From positions 1 through 48,054 of the forward strand of contig JAFXJY010000010.1 in NCBI GenBank assembly GCA_017531985.1: a stretch of 48,054 nucleotides of DNA. The letters are read 5' to 3'. The stretch's first letter is position 1, and each line of letters starts with the position of its first letter. The notes under the pieces were generated by a model. That model saw nothing but the letters and a program-made list of their open reading frames with translations. It made no database searches and was not told the origin of the DNA. Positions 8,228 through 16,657 of the stretch are shown here, piece after piece. Source of the DNA: Bacteroidaceae bacterium. GTDB taxonomy: Bacteria > Bacteroidota > Bacteroidia > Bacteroidales > Barnesiellaceae_A. The translations under genes were made by a program, and so were the position numbers.

Positions 8228-8995
8228 ATGTACGACGAAATAAGAAAATATAACAACGATAGAGCATGTGTTGAGCGTGACGGAAAGTATGGTTACATCA
8301 ATCGTGATACCGACGAAGTGATACCTATCATATATGACAATGCAAAGGACTTTTCCGACGGATTGGCCTTGGTGTGCTTATCAGGTAAGTGGGGATATAT
8401 CGATACCGAGGGCCGAATGGTTATTCCTGTACAATATGAAGCGGGAGTGAACTTTGTAGATGGTTATGCCGCAGTGTGTCGTGATGGCAAGTATGCGATT
8501 ATTGATAAGAGTGGTAAGGAGGTAACTCCCTATCGCTATGACAAGGTTGTGCATCCTTTCGCCGATGGTGTGGCGATGGTAACCATCGATGGTCGATACG
8601 GCTATGTCAACACGCAAGGCCAAGAAGTCGTTCCGGTGGAATATATGGTAATGGGACGATTTAGCAATGGATTGGCTGCTACGCGTGACGAAGAGAGTGG
8701 TTTGTATGGCTTTATTGATCGTGACAATCGCGTAAAGATTCCGTTTGAGTATGACTTTGTAGCCCCATTCAGTGATGGACGTGCGGCAGTGTGTCGTGGC
8801 AGTAAGTGTGGCTATATCGATGTTGACAACAATGAGGTGATAGCCATAGAATATGATTATGTAGGAAACTTTGAGGATGGACTTGCCATTGTGGGACGTG
8901 GTGAGGACTTCTATTATATCGATGTGGATGGTAACTTTGTAAAGGATTACGACGACGATATTCTTCATGCTCGTGTTCCCGACTTTATGGATTAA
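8228..8995 (+). CDS. WG-repeat protein
   Basis: 255 aa made of about seven WG (KWG-type) repeats, each near 33 residues with the pattern xGKWGYIDxxGxxVIPxxYDxxxxFxDGLAxV. Examples are SGKWGYIDTEGRMVIPVQYE and DGRYGYVNTQGQEVVPVEY. There is no signal peptide, so the product is probably cytoplasmic. WG repeats form beta structures used as binding surfaces; no enzymatic residue is visible. The end is acidic (YDDDILHARVPDFMD). It is the second gene of the pair with the thioesterase and is followed by the second copy of the 105-bp repeat in a convergent gap. Confidence 0.88.
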   Translation: MYDEIRKYNNDRACVERDGKYGYINRDTDEVIPIIYDNAKDFSDGLALVCLSGKWGYIDTEGRMVIPVQYEAGVNFVDGYAAVCRDGKYAIIDKSGKEVTPYRYDKVVHPFADGVAMVTIDGRYGYVNTQGQEVVPVEYMVMGRFSNGLAATRDEESGLYGFIDRDNRVKIPFEYDFVAPFSDGRAAVCRGSKCGYIDVDNNEVIAIEYDYVGNFEDGLAIVGRGEDFYYIDVDGNFVKDYDDDILHARVPDFMD

Positions 8996-9098
8996 AGTGA
9001 GAAGTAGAATCTATCTCACTATAACCTGCATATCCCAAATGAAAATTTAGACGAAATTAGCTCTCAAATAATCTCGAAATAAAATGGGGTAATGTGGC

Positions 9099-9203
9099 AA
9101 AAAATACCTTTGATGAAACGCGTTTCATCAAAGGTGTTATAAATATCTGTAATATAGTAAATTACATGTGGTTTTACCAACTACTTTTTGCCATTATACC
9201 ATA
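9099..9203. repeat. 105-bp dispersed repeat, copy 2
   Basis: Differs from copy 1 (39-143) at three positions only: one in the palindrome arm (9136), one in the second dyad (9154) and one near the end (9190). It lies between the convergent ends of the WG-repeat gene and the helicase gene. As with copy 1, its nearest right-hand neighbour is the stop of a minus-strand gene (64 bp away), and the minus-strand reading ends in TTTTTT. Confidence 0.85.
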
Positions 9204-9230
9204 AAATTCAAACAGCTTCTAAATAAAAGG

Positions 9231-9270
9231 GTGGTGTAACCAAGGAGTTAATGGTTCGTGGCTACATCAC
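9231..9270 (-). terminator. Terminator overlapping the helicase stop codon
   Basis: 11-bp stem (9231-9241 with 9260-9270, one wobble and one mismatch). On the minus strand it is followed by CCCTTTTATTT. The stem includes the stop codon of the helicase gene. Confidence 0.6.
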
Positions 9271-11285
9271 TTTCTTTTGCTCTTATTGGCTCGCAAGTCC
9301 TCGGCCATCGCCCAATGCTGAGCAGCCATGTCGGTAAGACCCAGTTGCATAAAGGCATCGCCTAACCGTTCGTGAGCCGAGGCGTGTTGTGGTTTCTGTG
9401 CTACGGCTTTTGCCAAGTCCGATGCAGCACCATCATGATCGCCACAGTCGAGCCGCAATTTGCCACGATTGTATAGAGCCTTGAAATATAGTGGACTGAG
9501 TCGCACAGCCTCATTGAAACACGCCATTGCTTCAATCTTTTCGTCCATGTCGACGAGTGTTACTCCTTTACGAACCCATGCATCAACAAGGGTGGGGTCG
9601 AGCGTAAGGGCTTTATCGAAATTGGCAAGTGCTGCTCGGTAGTCTCGGGCTTTTATTACACATTCGTTGCCCATCAAGTAGTATTCGTAGGCATATTTTC
9701 GCAATGCTTCATTGCGTTCATCGTTACACCTTCGCAGGCGTTTGTTTTCCTCTTTCAGTCGACGAATGATTCCCAATTTGTGTCGGATATATCGGCGAAT
9801 AACTGGTTTTTCAATGTCGTAGCGTAGGTGTATAGCTTTGAAAAATTCATCGAGAAACAGTTCCATATCGTCATTGTCGAATGCCTTAACGGCTGCATGA
9901 TAGCGACGGTCGGCTTCGGCTTGTTTCAGTGCTTGATTGATGAGCTGGGGGTTGTTGAATGAGCGACTGAACTGAACTACGTCGGCATTGACAAAGATGT
10001 CGCGAGGAGTGATGGGGCGTGTAAGTGTGATACCTTCGAGCGATGTACATCGGCTCAGTGCCACATAAGTCTGTCCTCCGGCAAATGCACCACCGGTAAA
10101 ATCGATAACCACGCGGTTGAAGGTGAGTCCTTGACTCTTATGAACGGTGATAGCCCATGCCAGTCGGATAGGATATTGCTTGTATGTACCCAGTACTTTC
10201 TCCTCGATGCGTTCTTTCTTCTCGTTGTAGGTGTACTTGATATTTTCCCACACCGCCGGTTCTATAATGTGTTCGTCTCCGTCTTCGAGCGTTACGCGTA
10301 TGTGTCCTTCATCACTAAGGTCTGATATGATGCCCAGGGTTCCGTTTACCCATCGGTGTTCAGGATCGTTTTTGATAAACATAACTTGAGCCCCCTCTTT
10401 CAGTTCAAGATTTACAGGAGTGGGCAGTGTGTTGTCGGGGAAGTCACCCGATATATTACCCTTATACGTTTGAGTTTTTCCCGATAGAGTGTCTAAATGC
10501 CATTCGTTGATAGCATCCACTTGGTCGCGACGAGTGGCCAGTGTGATGGAGAAATCGTCCTCAATGGTCGATGTTTTGCGGTAGCGACTATTGAGTTGTG
10601 CCAGCTCCTCACTGCCGGCTTGATTGCAACGTATCTTATCGAGTATATTGATAAAGGATGCATCATGTTGTCGATATGTTTTACACAACTCGATGGAAAC
10701 GAGTGAAATCTCATGGAAAGCTCGTGCCGAAAAGAAATAGGGCGAAGGATAGAAGCGTGCCAAAATATCGCGAATGTCGGCTGTGACCACCGGTTCGAGT
10801 TGATATATATCGCCAACCAATAACAATTGTTTACCTCCAAAAGGCAGACGCATATTGCCCGAGAATACGCGTAGTACGCGGTCCATGAAGTCAATCATAT
10901 CGGCACGCACCATTGAAATCTCGTCTATGATTATCAGTTCAACCTCTTTGAGTAGATTGCGTTGTGTTTTATTATATTTCAGCAAGTCGTATATGCGATT
11001 GCCTTTCGTGCTGAGGTCAGGGTCGTCGGGGAGTATAGGTCGGAAAGGCATTTTGAAAAACGAGTGAATTGTGCTTCCGCCTGCATTGATAGCAGCGATA
11101 CCGGTGGGTGCCAATACAACATATTTTTTGCGAGTGTTTTTGCAGATATATCGCAGAAAGGTCGACTTACCTGTACCGGCTTTACCGGTAAGGAATATCG
11201 ACTGGTGTGTATATTGTACCAGTGAGAATGCATCTTGGAATTGTGCGTTGTCTGTATCAATATTTTTGTCGGACGTGTATTTCAT
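9267..11285 (-). CDS. PIF1-like SF1B DNA helicase with C-terminal TPRs
   Basis: 672 aa from the chosen start. N-terminal helicase motifs: Walker A LTGKAGTGKST, motif Ia APTGIAAINAGGSTIHSFF, Walker B IIDEISMV, motif III GDIYQLEPV, and late motifs AITVHKSQGLTF and YVALSRCTSLEGI. These are the PIF1/RecD2-like set for 5'-3' unwinding and G-quadruplex or R-loop processing. The last about 150 residues are tetratricopeptide repeats (YRAALANFDKALTLDPTLVDAW, IEAMACFNEAVRLSPLYFKALYNRG), an unusual fusion that implies a protein partner. The open frame reaches 11345, but TACATTTG at 11319-11326 is the likely -7 box, so translation should start at ATG 11285 (MKYTSDKNID). Transcribed alone, with a terminator across its stop codon. 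Confidence 0.9.
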   Translation of the reverse strand: MKYTSDKNIDTDNAQFQDAFSLVQYTHQSIFLTGKAGTGKSTFLRYICKNTRKKYVVLAPTGIAAINAGGSTIHSFFKMPFRPILPDDPDLSTKGNRIYDLLKYNKTQRNLLKEVELIIIDEISMVRADMIDFMDRVLRVFSGNMRLPFGGKQLLLVGDIYQLEPVVTADIRDILARFYPSPYFFSARAFHEISLVSIELCKTYRQHDASFINILDKIRCNQAGSEELAQLNSRYRKTSTIEDDFSITLATRRDQVDAINEWHLDTLSGKTQTYKGNISGDFPDNTLPTPVNLELKEGAQVMFIKNDPEHRWVNGTLGIISDLSDEGHIRVTLEDGDEHIIEPAVWENIKYTYNEKKERIEEKVLGTYKQYPIRLAWAITVHKSQGLTFNRVVIDFTGGAFAGGQTYVALSRCTSLEGITLTRPITPRDIFVNADVVQFSRSFNNPQLINQALKQAEADRRYHAAVKAFDNDDMELFLDEFFKAIHLRYDIEKPVIRRYIRHKLGIIRRLKEENKRLRRCNDERNEALRKYAYEYYLMGNECVIKARDYRAALANFDKALTLDPTLVDAWVRKGVTLVDMDEKIEAMACFNEAVRLSPLYFKALYNRGKLRLDCGDHDGAASDLAKAVAQKPQHASAHERLGDAFMQLGLTDMAAQHWAMAEDLRANKSKRK

Positions 11286-11318
11286 GTAGCGTGCAATGTG
11301 GTAATAACAATGACTTAA

Positions 11319-11326
11319 CAAATGTA
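11319..11326 (-). promoter_or_regulatory. Promoter -7 element of the helicase gene
   Basis: TACATTTG on the minus strand, 33 bp upstream of ATG 11285. A TTGG lies upstream but at short spacing. Confidence 0.5.
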
Positions 11327-11391
11327 GAAAAAAACATTGAACCAACCATGCGGCGAATGGTATATTTTATTTCCCCGAACTTTAATTTATA

Positions 11392-11428
11392 TAAAAAAAG
11401 GACTGCCATGCTGATGACAAGGCAGTCC
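11392..11428 (-). terminator. Terminator of the FadL-type gene
   Basis: Perfect 8-bp stem GGACTGCC/GGCAGTCC (11400-11407, 11421-11428) followed on the minus strand by TTTTTTTTATATAAA. Confidence 0.9.
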
Positions 11429-11449
11429 AAGTTCTTTATGTTTATAACA

Positions 11450-13039
11450 TCAGAATCGATAACCAAGTGTAACCTTTATCGAGTTGTGTCGCATATCCAT
11501 GCTGGTGGGTATGGTAAAGGTTTCGTAAGGGATAATGGTGTATTGTTGCATGCGGTGAACGTATGCTGCATCGATTGAGAAATTGTTGACTCTGTATCCC
11601 AGTCCGCAACTGAAATTGTGTGCGTCATCGGGAATTTGATAAGTTATCAACGTACCTTCGGTAATCTGAGGTATTTCCCCTCCCGATACATACTCATCCT
11701 TCATGGGTGACGACTCCCAAGCATAACCGGCACGCAGACTGAAAGCCGGTGTCAGACGATATTCGGCTCCGAGGCGAAGGTTGTGCATTCCTTGCATCTG
11801 GTTCTTGATGTCATAGTTTTCGTAAGTGTAGTCGGTATAGGGGCTTGAATATTGCGAACTATTGGCTGCGGTGTATTCATAGTCGGCACTGATGATGGCC
11901 GATTTACCTAAGACAACTGCTATATTACCCATTAAGTGCCAGGGTGTACGCAGTTGGTAACTGAAACTGCCAATATCTGTTTGGTTGTCATAGTTGTCGG
12001 CACTGCCACTGAGTGGTCGTCCGTCGACGTTGGCAAACTGATAGTCGACTGCTGCACTGTAAGTATCACCCAGTTGATAGTAGGTGGGGCTGTGGAATGC
12101 TGCACCTAATCGCAAGAAGTTGACCGGACGATATATGAAGCCCAACTTTACCCCTACACCGCTACCATCGGTGCGTAGATAGTTCTGCAATTCATATCGA
12201 CCATTGGTGTAGCTGGGTTGTGTAGCATTATTGGAGAAGTTGTTGCGAACATATGCATTGGTAAGTTGTTCGGTATAATAACTCTCTACAATGTAATTAA
12301 TGCTCGACACATTAAGAGTCACACCCCAATAAAATCGGTCGCTGACGTTGCCACTGATATTGAAGTCATATTCGTCCAACGAGCCGGCTGTGTAATTGAC
12401 AATGTGTGTATTAACGGTTGTCTTGCCGGGTTGAAATATACCCATATAATCATGCCCACTGATGTTATATATCAAGTTGGTATTATATGCCAATGTGGGC
12501 AGCCAAGGCATTGAGAGGTAGGGATTGTAAGAACTCGATATTGCCAAGTCCGATGGGTATAGTTTAGCAGCAGTTGCTTTGCCTGCCATCATCTCGGTGA
12601 GCGAGGAATGAATGTTGTCCCATTGTGCCGAATATACATTATTGAATGTAGCTACATTGTTGTAGGCAAAGGCAAAGTTGAGGTTGCGTAAAGCACCACT
12701 GTTGAATCGGATAACTCCCACTACGCCCATGTTGTCACCGGTAAAATAGAAGTCGTTGTTCTTGCTTAATTTACCCGGTGTCTCTACCGAGTTGAATGTA
12801 AAATTAAAATTACCGGTAACGGTTATCTCCGAGCTGCGATATACTCCTATTCCGGCAGGATTTTGTCGGATAGTGGTTAGGTCACCTCCTAATGCACCAA
12901 AAGCACCTCCCATAGCCGAATATCGTGCTGTTCCGTTGAGTTGATTGCTGAGTGAGGGCAGTACGTCTAATACTCCTTGACCATGCATGGCAAGAATACC
13001 CGATAGCAGAAGTGATGTAATTATTAAAATTCTTTTCAT
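11450..13039 (-). CDS. FadL/OmpP1/TodX-family outer-membrane protein
   Basis: 529 aa. Signal peptide MKRILIITSLLLSGILAMHGQG. The N-terminal hatch region LNGTARYSAMGGAFGALGGDLTTIRQNPAGIGVYRSSE is the family signature. The body alternates aromatic-rich strands typical of a 14-strand barrel and the protein ends in a terminal Phe (VTLGYRF), as needed for Bam-dependent insertion. FadL-type channels import hydrophobic molecules through a lateral opening; the ligand here is unknown. It starts 33 bp after the W/Y/H-rich protein gene with no promoter in between, so both are one transcript, ending at the terminator at 11392-11428. Confidence 0.88.
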   Translation of the reverse strand: MKRILIITSLLLSGILAMHGQGVLDVLPSLSNQLNGTARYSAMGGAFGALGGDLTTIRQNPAGIGVYRSSEITVTGNFNFTFNSVETPGKLSKNNDFYFTGDNMGVVGVIRFNSGALRNLNFAFAYNNVATFNNVYSAQWDNIHSSLTEMMAGKATAAKLYPSDLAISSSYNPYLSMPWLPTLAYNTNLIYNISGHDYMGIFQPGKTTVNTHIVNYTAGSLDEYDFNISGNVSDRFYWGVTLNVSSINYIVESYYTEQLTNAYVRNNFSNNATQPSYTNGRYELQNYLRTDGSGVGVKLGFIYRPVNFLRLGAAFHSPTYYQLGDTYSAAVDYQFANVDGRPLSGSADNYDNQTDIGSFSYQLRTPWHLMGNIAVVLGKSAIISADYEYTAANSSQYSSPYTDYTYENYDIKNQMQGMHNLRLGAEYRLTPAFSLRAGYAWESSPMKDEYVSGGEIPQITEGTLITYQIPDDAHNFSCGLGYRVNNFSIDAAYVHRMQQYTIIPYETFTIPTSMDMRHNSIKVTLGYRF

Positions 13040-13072
13040 TGTTGGTTATATTGTAAATTCTCTATGGTCTTC

Positions 13073-14482
13073 TTATCTGCGGCCTCCACCACGACTGCCT
13101 CCTCCGCTTGAACCGCCACGACTGCCACTCGATGAACGTGACGAACCTACACTGCTGCTACGAGAACTGCTCGAACGTGATGACGAGTTGTAAGAGCTGC
13201 CCGAACTGCGACGGCTGCTTGAACTCGATGAGGAGTTGTAGGAACTGTTGCCACGAGAACTGCTTGATCGTGATGGTGAACTGATTGTACCGGTACGACG
13301 GCTGCTGTTGTTGCTGGTGTTGATGGTAGTGCGATTGCTGCGACTGACATTGTTCGATGGTGTTACGGATGAACGGCGACCGCTGTTGTTAGTGTTGTTG
13401 ATGCGATTGTCCGATGGTGTACGACGGGTGGGTGACGTAACCGATTGATTGCGACGAGTTGTACCATTATTATCAATAGCTACTCGGCGTCCGCGATTAG
13501 TGTCATTGTTTCCTGCCACCGATGATGCTCCGCGACGGTTGTTATTGTCAGAAGCTACGATATTACCTGCATATCGACCATCATTGTGATGTGGATTGAT
13601 GTCTTGGGGATGACTGCCACCGGGACCGCGACCGTTGTGATTGGGACCATGATGTGGGTCGTGGTGGTGATGAGGCGGATGGTGGTGATGATGGTAGGCA
13701 TAGTAAGGATCGTACCATCCATGATAATGATGATGGTGATACCACGGGTCGTACCATCCGTAATAGGGGTTATTCCAGTACCAAGGGTCATACCATCCGC
13801 AATATAGGCTTGTCCAACCCCAGTTCCATCGCCAAGACCAACTTGTATAAGAATAGGGTGCCCATGTATAATTCCAGTACCAAGGATTGTTCCATGTGGG
13901 GGTAACCCATGCGTACGAACCATCGATGTAGACATTCCAGTCATTGCTGTCGAGCATATATATGGCACTATAAGCGGGGTCGCTGATGCTTACCATATAT
14001 CGCGGGTCGTGGAAGCGATGTATTTGCACTGTGTATTCGTAGTCGCTCAGCGAACCATTGAAATCGTTCAGATAATATCCATCTTCCAACTCTATATAGA
14101 GAGTGTCACCGGCAGCTACCTGGTCGCTGTTGTAGGAAAATGTTGTTCCGGTTGTAGTGTATTCATCAGTTCTTGATGAAGTATCGTAAGAGCTACTGTA
14201 TCGTCTATTATACTCATCAACATCGCGATTCTCGCTATAAGTATCAGCTTGTGCCGCTGATGTTACAACGATGTTGTTGTCTGACGTCGATATGACTACT
14301 TCGGTGGTCGATGGTGTTGTAACCACAACTTGCTTCTCTTGACGCATCTGTTCTACAACAGGATTTTTGTCTTCCGGAGTATAGTAGATATCATCTTCTA
14401 CATAGTAATTCTGAGCCATGACCGGACAAACAATCCCCATTACCATAGCACATATTATACTCAATACTACTTTTCCTTTCAT
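13073..14482 (-). CDS. Exported low-complexity protein: GWYDPWY/His-rich core, Ser/Arg/Gly tail
   Basis: 469 aa. Signal peptide MKGKVVLSIICAMVMGIVCPVMAQ. Residues about 25-185 are a folded-looking, Tyr- and acid-rich region (YYVEDDIYYTPEDKNPVVEQM). Residues about 190-280 repeat GWYDPWY-like units interrupted by His runs (HHHHYHGWYDPYYAYHHHHH, then PPHHHHDPHHGPNHNG). From about 300 on it is Asn/Arg then Ser/Arg/Gly rich and ends SRGGSSGGGSRGGGRR. I know no enzyme with this layout. His clusters suggest metal binding and W/Y repeats suggest a sticky or phase-separating envelope protein; both are inference. The ribosome site CAGGAGGAA just before the ATG is unusually strong for Bacteroidota. Co-transcribed with the FadL-type gene. 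Confidence 0.8.
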   Translation of the reverse strand: MKGKVVLSIICAMVMGIVCPVMAQNYYVEDDIYYTPEDKNPVVEQMRQEKQVVVTTPSTTEVVISTSDNNIVVTSAAQADTYSENRDVDEYNRRYSSSYDTSSRTDEYTTTGTTFSYNSDQVAAGDTLYIELEDGYYLNDFNGSLSDYEYTVQIHRFHDPRYMVSISDPAYSAIYMLDSNDWNVYIDGSYAWVTPTWNNPWYWNYTWAPYSYTSWSWRWNWGWTSLYCGWYDPWYWNNPYYGWYDPWYHHHHYHGWYDPYYAYHHHHHPPHHHHDPHHGPNHNGRGPGGSHPQDINPHHNDGRYAGNIVASDNNNRRGASSVAGNNDTNRGRRVAIDNNGTTRRNQSVTSPTRRTPSDNRINNTNNSGRRSSVTPSNNVSRSNRTTINTSNNSSRRTGTISSPSRSSSSRGNSSYNSSSSSSSRRSSGSSYNSSSRSSSSRSSSVGSSRSSSGSRGGSSGGGSRGGGRR

Positions 14483-14567
14483 CTTATTTCCTCCTGATAA
14501 ATTATTTTACCATTTGACTTCTTACAAGGCAATAGGTTTAATCATTTATATAAAATAGTTTTGTGAA

Positions 14568-14575
14568 CAAAGATA
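14568..14575 (-). promoter_or_regulatory. Promoter -7 element of the 14482-11450 operon
   Basis: TATCTTTG on the minus strand, with TTTTTTG about 24 nt further upstream. The leader is about 80 nt and ends in a strong Shine-Dalgarno (AGGAGG). Confidence 0.55.
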
Positions 14576-14903
14576 GAAATCTTTGTAATCATATCATAAC
14601 AAAAAAGTATTTTTAACTAAATAATAGACCCATGACTACATCGACCGATTGTATTGAAGTTTGGGTATAAAGAGTGAGGACTGTGTCGAATCGCTCGTGA
14701 CAGCCCTCTGATTGTAATTGAAGAAAATCTGTTCGGTTAGGAATTTTATTGTTATGATTGATAACAAATGCTGTAAGCTATCAATTCCTTTATTCAATTA
14801 AAATGATTGTGTGACAAAATTACAAAATTATTGAAAAATTTCCATTGTTAAGTGGCTGCTCAGTAGAGGAAATTTGTGCAAACGTTTGCTGCTTGTGACA
14901 ATC
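14576..14903. other. Intergenic region with a 12-bp LacI-type palindrome
   Basis: No ORF is supported. The only sharp feature is the perfect palindrome GCAAACGTTTGC at 14878-14889, the core seen in LacI/PurR-family operators, lying 15 bp past the stop of the DUF308 gene. The stretch 14680-14800 is AT-rich with weak resemblance to the MITE family, not enough to call. Confidence 0.35.
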
Positions 14904-15482
14904 TTATACTTCATATTCAGTTATATTCTTGTCGCTTTCGGGGCGAAGACCGAGCGAAATGAATATAAGACTTATACCCCAGTATATAAACGATATACCT
15001 ATCAGAAAATCTATCGCTATCATGGCAGTGAATGGTGAAAAAAAGAATAGAGCCGACATGATGAGTAGTAAAAGTCCGTTGACCAAGTAGAGCCAACGTG
15101 ATGCACGATGTGCCGTGTCATGAAAGGTTGAGATGAGATTGGCTACACCTTTATACAGGAATACAAAGGCCATGAAGTAGGGGAGTATCATGGCACTGAA
15201 ACCTATGTTACCCAACATCATGAAGCCTACAAAAATATCTAATATTCCACCTGCCAGCCACCAACTTCGTCCCGGCGTGTGCGTAGGTGTGGTGAAGGCT
15301 ATGATGAGTTGTATAGCACCCACAAGGATAAGTATCCATAGCAAGAAAGTGGTTATCGTAAAGTATCCTATTGAAGGTGATATAAGAAACCAGCATCCGC
15401 ATGGGATGAGTAGCAGACCGGGTAATAAAACTGTCCACCAATATCGGTTTTTGCCCCAGAATGTTTTGAAAGAGTTGTCCAT
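14904..15482 (-). CDS. HdeD/DUF308-family membrane protein
   Basis: 192 aa with six predicted membrane spans arranged as three hairpins (for example WWTVLLPGLLLIPCGCWFLI, FLLWILILVGAIQLIIAF, GILDIFVGFMMLGNIGFSA). This matches the DUF308 repeat of HdeD-type proteins, linked in E. coli to acid stress; the function in Bacteroidales is not established. A degenerate MITE (15508-15697) fills the upstream gap, beginning 26 bp before the start codon, so the original promoter may have been displaced or replaced. No clear TAnnTTTG box was found. Confidence 0.82.
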   Translation of the reverse strand: MDNSFKTFWGKNRYWWTVLLPGLLLIPCGCWFLISPSIGYFTITTFLLWILILVGAIQLIIAFTTPTHTPGRSWWLAGGILDIFVGFMMLGNIGFSAMILPYFMAFVFLYKGVANLISTFHDTAHRASRWLYLVNGLLLLIMSALFFFSPFTAMIAIDFLIGISFIYWGISLIFISLGLRPESDKNITEYEV

Positions 15483-15507
15483 GTTATTACGTTTTTTTTT
15501 GATTTAT

Positions 15508-15697
15508 GGTATGTTCTATGCATTTGTAAATGTGAACTTTATTGTTGGAAGCATCCTTAGGATTTGCTTCCTGCTTTTTCTGGCTCTCCATTTGCCTTGA
15601 CCGCAATTACACAACTCGCTATACACTTACAGTCAATGCCAGAATCAACTCAAAGGAAATTTCACAAATCACGGTGATGCAATTTATGAATGTTTCC
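15508..15697. repeat. Degenerate MITE-like element (E8, subfamily B)
   Basis: Left end GGTATGTTCTATGCATTTG; right end CAATTTATGAATGTTTCC. The interior shares TTGACC and the ATAGCGAG core (minus strand) with E4 and E5. No target duplication is visible, so this is an old copy. It lies in the 5' region of the DUF308 gene. Confidence 0.5.
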
Positions 15698-15733
15698 TAA
15701 CATAATAACAACCGATGCGGTGTGAAGGTTTTC

Positions 15734-16450
15734 TTAGAAGTGGAGATAAAACTCTTGTGTCAAGCTCTTGTATTCATCCGAATACTGACCATCAGTATTG
15801 TGAATAATCAGCACCGATGGAGTGCATGGAGCATGATGATGTTGTTGCCATTCGCACAGTACACGTTTGGGTTTCTTGCGAGGAGTCGTTTGTATCATGG
15901 TGCTGCGTGTTAAGCCCCATCCATATAGTTGAGCAGTCTCGTTGGTGCGGATGTATAAGTCGGATGGCAGAATCAGAGACAATCGACCTTGCGGTTTTAT
16001 AAGCCGGCGTGTTAAATCAAATATTTGTGCATAGCTCAATGAATCGGTGTGGCGTGCCACGCTGCGTGCCGAGTCGGGTGATAACAGCGATTGTTCAAAG
16101 TAGGGGGGATTGGAGAGGATACAATCAAACGTAGGTTGACCGGTGGCAGCCCATTGAGTAAAGTCTTCATTCACTACCTCTATCCTCTTGTGCCACGGGC
16201 TTGCGGCAACATTCTCACGAGCTTGATGAGCTGCATGCATATCTATTTCGAGTGCTGTAATGAAAGTTGACAAACTGCGTTGTGCTACCATCAGCGATAA
16301 GATTCCGGTACCTGTGCCAATGTCGAGAATGGAGCCTTGTTGGGGCAAATCTACCCATGCTCCCAATAGAACACTGTCTGTTCCTACTTTCATGGCACAA
16401 TGCTCTTGCCGTATCTCAAATTGTTTGAAACTAAATGTGCTATCGGTCAT
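15734..16450 (-). CDS. trmN6: tRNA1(Val) (adenine37-N6)-methyltransferase
   Basis: 238 aa, YfiC/TrmN6 family. It methylates N6 of A37 in tRNA1(Val) with S-adenosylmethionine. The SAM-binding motif is SILDIGTGTGILSLMVAQR (about residues 41-59), an acidic ribose-binding residue follows in ALEIDMHAA, and the catalytic motif is NPPY at about 114-117 (DCILSNPPYFEQS). The entry segment FSFKQFEIRQEHCAMKVGTD is the family's typical N-terminus, supporting the ATG at 16450. It is divergently arranged with lon. No terminator was seen after its stop codon. Confidence 0.92.
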   Translation of the reverse strand: MTDSTFSFKQFEIRQEHCAMKVGTDSVLLGAWVDLPQQGSILDIGTGTGILSLMVAQRSLSTFITALEIDMHAAHQARENVAASPWHKRIEVVNEDFTQWAATGQPTFDCILSNPPYFEQSLLSPDSARSVARHTDSLSYAQIFDLTRRLIKPQGRLSLILPSDLYIRTNETAQLYGWGLTRSTMIQTTPRKKPKRVLCEWQQHHHAPCTPSVLIIHNTDGQYSDEYKSLTQEFYLHF

Positions 16451-16534
16451 ATTGTCTCGCTATTTCACTCCATTCGGAGTGCAAAGTAAACAAAAATATA
16501 CGTTAAATGTCATAAAAAGAGTGAAAATAATACT

Positions 16535-16551
16535 TTGGCACGCTCCTTGTA
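16535..16551 (+). promoter_or_regulatory. Sigma-54-type promoter upstream of lon
   Basis: TTGGCACGCTCCTTGTA has the -24 GG (16537-16538) and -12 GT (16549-16550) with the obligatory 10-nt interval. The consensus is TTGGCACG-N4-TTGC; a final T instead of C is known in the E. coli pspA promoter. A start near 16562 gives a leader of about 95 nt. The leader contains a TGCCA-TAT-TGGCA dyad at about 16607-16619. Confidence 0.6.
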
Positions 16552-16657
16552 TAATGTATTATGCACGCTTATTGATTGTGCGTAATTGTCATATATGTCA
16601 GTATTCTGCCATATTGGCAACTTTTTATAATTGATAACAATAAAGCTTTATATAATT

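Noticed and set aside
13147..13968. Several reading frames on both strands within the low-complexity exported-protein gene
   Set aside because: They are products of the repetitive Ser/Arg and His codons of the real gene; no ribosome sites or known domains.
14640..14810. Another MITE copy
   Set aside because: Short resemblances (GTAATTGAAG, CTATCAATTCC) but no recognisable termini or core palindrome.
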